Assembly: GCA_005881715.1 (NCBI GenBank)
Contig: VBEE01000048.1
Coordinates: 1 to 37,613 of the forward strand
DNA: 37,613 bases
Direction: 5' to 3'
Origin: Chloroflexota bacterium
GTDB taxonomy: Bacteria; Chloroflexota; Dormibacteria; CF-121
Under the pieces are notes generated by a model that was given only the letters and a program-made list of their open reading frames with translations, was not told the DNA's origin and made no database searches. Position 1 is the first letter of the stretch, and each line of letters begins with the position of its first letter. Both the position numbers and the translations under genes were made by a program. Shown in pieces: positions 35,089 through 37,613 of the stretch.

Positions 35089-35964
35089 GTGACCGCGATC
35101 CGCAAAGCGGTGTTCCCGGCCGCCGGACTGGGCACGCGCTTCCTGCCCGCAACCAAGGCGCAGCCGAAAGAGATGCTGCCGGTGGTGGACAAGCCGATCA
35201 TCCAATACGGGGTCGAAGAGGCGGTTGCCGCCGGAATCGATCAGATCATCGTGGTCACCGGCCGTGACAAGCGCGCGATCGTGGACCACTTCGACATCTC
35301 CTTCGAACTCGAGCACTATTTGAAGGATCGGGGCAAGACCCGAGAGCTTCAGGTCGTGCGCAAGATCTCAGACATGGTCGACATCACCTACATCCATCAG
35401 AAGGAGCCGCTCGGCCTGGGCCATGCCGTGTTGATGGCCAAAGATGTGGTCGGCAACGAGCCGTTCGCCGTCTTTCTGGCTGACGACATCATCCGCTCGC
35501 AGACTCCCGTGATCAAACAGATGATGGAGGTGTACGCCCAGCAGCAGGTCTCAGTGCTCGCGCTGCAGCGGGTGGAACCCGAGCAGGTTTCCCGCTACGG
35601 CGTGGTCAAGGTGGCACAGAGCGACGGTCGGATCCATGAGGTGGTCGACATGGTGGAGAAGCCGGACCCGACCAAGGCGCCCTCCAACCTTGCCATCCTG
35701 GGCCGCTATCTGCTCAAGCCGTCGATCTTCGGCATCCTGGAGACGACCCACGAGGGCGTGGGCGGCGAGATCCAGCTGACCGACGCGTTGCGCACCATGG
35801 CCCAACAGGAGAAGATGCTTGGCCTCGAATTCGACGGCACCTACTTCGATGTGGGGACGGTCAGCGGCTTTCTCAAGACCTCCATCGCGTTCGCCCTCGA
35901 GCGGCCCGGGCTCCGCGAGGAGCTGCTGAGCTACTTAAAGAGCCTGGACGGCCTCAGCGCCTAG
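35089..35964 (+). CDS. galU: UTP-glucose-1-phosphate uridylyltransferase
   Basis: The product has 291 residues, usual for GalU. It makes UDP-glucose from UTP and glucose-1-phosphate, for cell-envelope polymers and nucleotide sugars. The nucleotide-binding start FPAAGLGTRFLPATKAQPKEMLPVVDKP (positions about 8-35), VTGRDKRAIVDHFD, QKEPLGLGHAV, FAVFLADDII and LGRYLL with VGGEIQLTDAL complete the family signature. GTG start. It is followed by an inverted repeat (35970-35999). Confidence 0.95.
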   Translation: MTAIRKAVFPAAGLGTRFLPATKAQPKEMLPVVDKPIIQYGVEEAVAAGIDQIIVVTGRDKRAIVDHFDISFELEHYLKDRGKTRELQVVRKISDMVDITYIHQKEPLGLGHAVLMAKDVVGNEPFAVFLADDIIRSQTPVIKQMMEVYAQQQVSVLALQRVEPEQVSRYGVVKVAQSDGRIHEVVDMVEKPDPTKAPSNLAILGRYLLKPSIFGILETTHEGVGGEIQLTDALRTMAQQEKMLGLEFDGTYFDVGTVSGFLKTSIAFALERPGLREELLSYLKSLDGLSA

Positions 35965-35969
35965 GGAAT

Positions 35970-35999
35970 CCGCCGCCCCAGCCACTCGTCGGGCGGCGG
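35970..35999 (+). terminator. Inverted repeat after galU
   Basis: CCGCCGCCC (35970-35978) pairs perfectly with GGGCGGCGG (35991-35999) across a 12-base loop, 6 bases after the galU stop. No T tract follows. A TATAAT box starts 10 bases further on. Confidence 0.6.
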
Positions 36000-36008
36000 T
36001 TCCGAGCC

Positions 36009-36014
36009 TATAAT
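36009..36014 (+). promoter_or_regulatory. Consensus -10 box (TATAAT)
   Basis: TATAAT at 36009-36014 is a perfect -10 match just downstream of the galU hairpin. The -35 position has no good match. It would serve the small gene at 36062. Confidence 0.5.
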
Positions 36015-36061
36015 GAGGGGTCCGTTGAATGGCTTTAGCGATACCGCAATCAGGTCCAGAC

Positions 36062-36316
36062 ATGGCAGTTTCAGGGAGACGCAGATCCGACGAGGACCGG
36101 GTCGTTCGGTATTTGAACACCGAGGGCGACTTCGAGGTCGAGGTGTCGCACACACTGAACAAGTGGTGCGTCACGGTTTTTCAGCTGCCATCAAAGCAGG
36201 TGGTCGCGCAGGACTTCTTTCCAGAGCGGTGGAAAGCTCTGGCGCGGGCGCAGGACTTCGTCCGCATTCTCAATACCCGTAACAAGCCCCAGCCCGAATC
36301 GGACGACGAACCCTGA
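36062..36316 (+). CDS. Small protein of unknown function
   Basis: The product has 84 residues from ATG 36062. ATG 36029 would add 11 residues but would leave almost no leader from the TATAAT promoter. Sequence: basic start (VSGRRRSDEDRVV), then a beta-rich middle (DFEVEVSHTLNKWCVTVFQL), and an acidic end (PESDDEP). No membrane segment. Not recognised. Its stop codon TGA overlaps the possible CTG start of the next gene. Confidence 0.6.
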   Translation: MAVSGRRRSDEDRVVRYLNTEGDFEVEVSHTLNKWCVTVFQLPSKQVVAQDFFPERWKALARAQDFVRILNTRNKPQPESDDEP

Positions 36317-36693
36317 TCCGTAACTCGTCGCGGGCCTTCTGGCTCCACGAATGGGGCGCGCTGGCTTTCGTGGTCACGGTCATTCTCGGCCTCCTGGTCG
36401 TGCCGGCCGCCCTGATCCTGGAAGGCAACGCCAGAACGACGGCCCCGTCGAACCAAACCCTGCTGCAACCCACGCCGGCCCCGAGCTGCCTGTCGGCTTC
36501 CTCCACGCCGTCCGGGTCGGCGGCCGCGAGTCCCAGTTCGACGCCCACCCCAACCCCGAAGCCCTCGGCCTCCGGGTCTCTCAGCCCATCGGCGACGGTG
36601 GTCACGAGCGCGTCGCCGACCCCATGCCCCTCGCCAAGCCCGACAGCGTCCGCCTCGCCGAGCGGCAGCCCCAAGGCATCCGCCTCGCCATAG
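36313..36693 (+). CDS. Membrane-anchored Pro/Ser/Thr-rich protein, uncertain start
   Basis: From CTG 36313 (overlapping the previous stop as CTGA) the product has 126 residues: IRNSSRAFWLHEWGALAF then a hydrophobic segment VVTVILGLLVVPAALILEG and a low-complexity tail of Pro, Ser, Thr and Ala with two Cys. The first conventional start, GTG 36370, removes the aromatic flank before the helix, which reads like genuine coding sequence. No ATG is available. The tail resembles disordered wall-spanning linkers. Function unknown. Confidence 0.55.
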   Translation: MIRNSSRAFWLHEWGALAFVVTVILGLLVVPAALILEGNARTTAPSNQTLLQPTPAPSCLSASSTPSGSAAASPSSTPTPTPKPSASGSLSPSATVVTSASPTPCPSPSPTASASPSGSPKASASP

Positions 36694-36704
36694 CCTGAGC
36701 GAGG

Positions 36705-37223
36705 CTAGCCGGCGATCGCCTCTCCCAGCACGATCGAGCCGTTCCGCGGCACGATCTGGGCCCGCTGGAGCTCGATCTCGGCCATCACGCGCGTATCGTC
36801 GAGCACCGCGAGCAGGATGTGATCGCGCAGGGCCAGCTCGCCGATCCGGACGCAGTCTTTGAGGAAGGGGAACACCAGCGGGCGGACGAGGTTGACGATG
36901 TATCGGTGCTCCGACGCGCGATCGGCGGCCGAGTCGGCCAGGCTCTCGTCCCGGAAGGCCAGGATGAACAGCTCGTCACTCAGTGGAATCAGGTCCGTCC
37001 AGCTGTAGGCTTCCTCGGGCGCGTCAGGGATCGGGCTGCGCTTCTGGCGGAAAAGCTCCAGCCGCGATTGAAGCTGGCGCATCGGTCCGGACGGTCCCTC
37101 GATGATGAAGGGGACATCCTTTAAAGGAGCCTGGGCAGCTTGCGCCGGATAGCGGGTGGAGAACCCGACGTCAGGCCGACCCTGAAAGGGAGCCGGCACT
37201 TTGATGACGAGCTCCTGAAGCAT
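36705..37223 (-). CDS. Unknown cytoplasmic protein
   Basis: The product has 172 residues from ATG 37223 (AAGGAGAG 9 bases upstream); a longer frame to 37337 crosses the -10 box and is rejected. The sequence is balanced and soluble: MLQELVIKVPAPFQGRPDVG, DLIPLSDELFILAFRDESLA, RYIVNLVRPLVFPFLKDCVR, and a C-terminal AQIVPRNGSIVLGEAIAG. No known motif. It follows the PolX-like gene by 46 bases on the same strand. Confidence 0.7.
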   Translation of the reverse strand: MLQELVIKVPAPFQGRPDVGFSTRYPAQAAQAPLKDVPFIIEGPSGPMRQLQSRLELFRQKRSPIPDAPEEAYSWTDLIPLSDELFILAFRDESLADSAADRASEHRYIVNLVRPLVFPFLKDCVRIGELALRDHILLAVLDDTRVMAEIELQRAQIVPRNGSIVLGEAIAG

Positions 37224-37248
37224 TCGCCAGACTCTCCTTCTGCCTTTG

Positions 37249-37254
37249 ATTATA
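37249..37254 (-). promoter_or_regulatory. Consensus -10 box for the 36705-37223 gene
   Basis: On the minus strand TATAAT is a perfect -10 match 25 bases upstream of the ATG at 37223. TTCCGT at an 18-base spacing is a poor -35. The gap to the PolX-like gene is 46 bases, so the gene may be read both from here and from upstream. Confidence 0.45.
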
Positions 37255-37269
37255 CCGGCGTTAACACAT

Positions 37270-37613
37270 TCAACGGAAATTCGCGACAGCTCTTGCTGTT
37301 TTTGCCCGGCAGTGGTCCAACACGGTGTCGGCGTCACCCGTATTCAGGACCCGGTCCGGGGTGAGGCCGGCGCGGCGGCCAATCGCGCATCCGTAGCGGA
37401 CCGAGTCGAACTCGGCGGGGTAGTGCGCGTCGGTGTCGATGGCGAGGATGGCGCCGGCGTCCCGCGCCTTGCGCGCCCAGCTGTCGTTGAGATCGAGGCG
37501 CCACGGACTGCTGTTGATCTCCAGAGCGGTGCCGGTCTTGACCGCCTCGGCGATCACCGCGTCGATATCGAGGCTGGTCTCTCCGCGGCGATCCAGCCGG
37601 CGCGAGGTCGGAT
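37270..37613 (-). CDS. polX: DNA polymerase X family PHP domain, C-terminal part (cut by window edge)
   Basis: The open frame continues off the right edge on the minus strand, so its start is outside. The 114 visible residues match the end of the PHP domain of bacterial PolX proteins: DIDAVIAEAVKTGTALEIN, SSPWRLDLND, AGAILAIDTDAHYPAEFDSV (with the metal-binding D-x-D-x-H), and RYGCAIGRRAGLTPDRVLNT. In full PolX proteins the PHP domain supplies 3'-5' exonuclease or AP-endonuclease activity. A stand-alone PHP phosphoesterase is possible, as the polymerase part cannot be seen. Confidence 0.82.
   Translation of the reverse strand, partial: PTSRRLDRRGETSLDIDAVIAEAVKTGTALEINSSPWRLDLNDSWARKARDAGAILAIDTDAHYPAEFDSVRYGCAIGRRAGLTPDRVLNTGDADTVLDHCRAKTARAVANFR

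Overview
The window is a 37.6 kb stretch of a GC-rich bacterial chromosome, densely packed with housekeeping genes. It carries a B12-dependent ribonucleotide reductase, an F420-type flavin/deazaflavin oxidoreductase and LAXTG-type (class E sortase) surface proteins. It also has Tat and lipobox exported binding proteins and many 4-bp ATGA/GTGA gene overlaps. Together these suggest a monoderm, high-GC member of the Chloroflexota/'Ca. Dormibacterota'-Actinobacteriota neighbourhood. That placement is inferred from gene content and style; no rRNA or universal marker is present to prove it. No phage, transposon, CRISPR array or integration site was seen.

Layout. (1) 1-4250: two paralogous, extremely repetitive Gly/Ala/Thr/Ser surface proteins. 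Each ends in an LAXTG motif, a membrane segment and a basic tail, and each is closed by a near-identical rho-independent-type hairpin. The first is cut by the left edge and carries a 612-bp higher-order duplication. (2) 4289-6849: an APH-fold protein, tRNA-Glu(TTC), and a leftward DUF4166/membrane-protein pair. (3) 7069-17379: a DEAD-box helicase, transketolase, dodecin, an unknown protein, a TPR-zincin metallopeptidase, a DUF1444 protein, a coupled aldolase-rhomboid pair, and two solute-binding lipoproteins without permeases. (4) 17533-23370: a complete histidine-degradation operon hutH-hutU-hutI-ftcD-fchA, converting histidine to glutamate plus a methenyl-tetrahydrofolate one-carbon unit. 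ftcD appears to begin with a CTG codon inside the end of hutI. (5) 23421-27298: DUF4383 protein, alpha/beta hydrolase, TypA/BipA, a frameshifted coiled-coil gene and a small membrane protein. (6) 27365-30970: class II ribonucleotide reductase with a recognisable promoter and hairpin terminator, then a poorly coding, hairpin-rich stretch leading to a 21-residue lysine-rich peptide behind a perfect Shine-Dalgarno sequence. (7) 30982-33918: PPOX/F420 enzyme, a stand-alone Lrp/AsnC RAM domain, and the tdh-kbl threonine-to-glycine operon. A perfect inverted repeat lies between the divergent RAM gene and tdh. (8) 33959-37613: sigma factor with a coupled membrane protein, a small Lys-tailed protein, galU, three small unknown proteins and the end of a PolX-type PHP domain cut by the right edge.

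Metabolic theme: amino-acid catabolism feeding one-carbon and acetyl-CoA pools (histidine via hut/ftcD/fchA; threonine via tdh/kbl; a hydroxyoxoglutarate/dihydrodipicolinate-type aldolase), alongside pentose-phosphate (transketolase) and nucleotide-sugar (galU) functions. The most unusual items are the paired LAXTG repeat proteins, the likely CTG-started ftcD, the tiny lysine-rich peptide with its structured leader, and the operator-like dyad that overlaps the RAM gene's ribosome-binding site.
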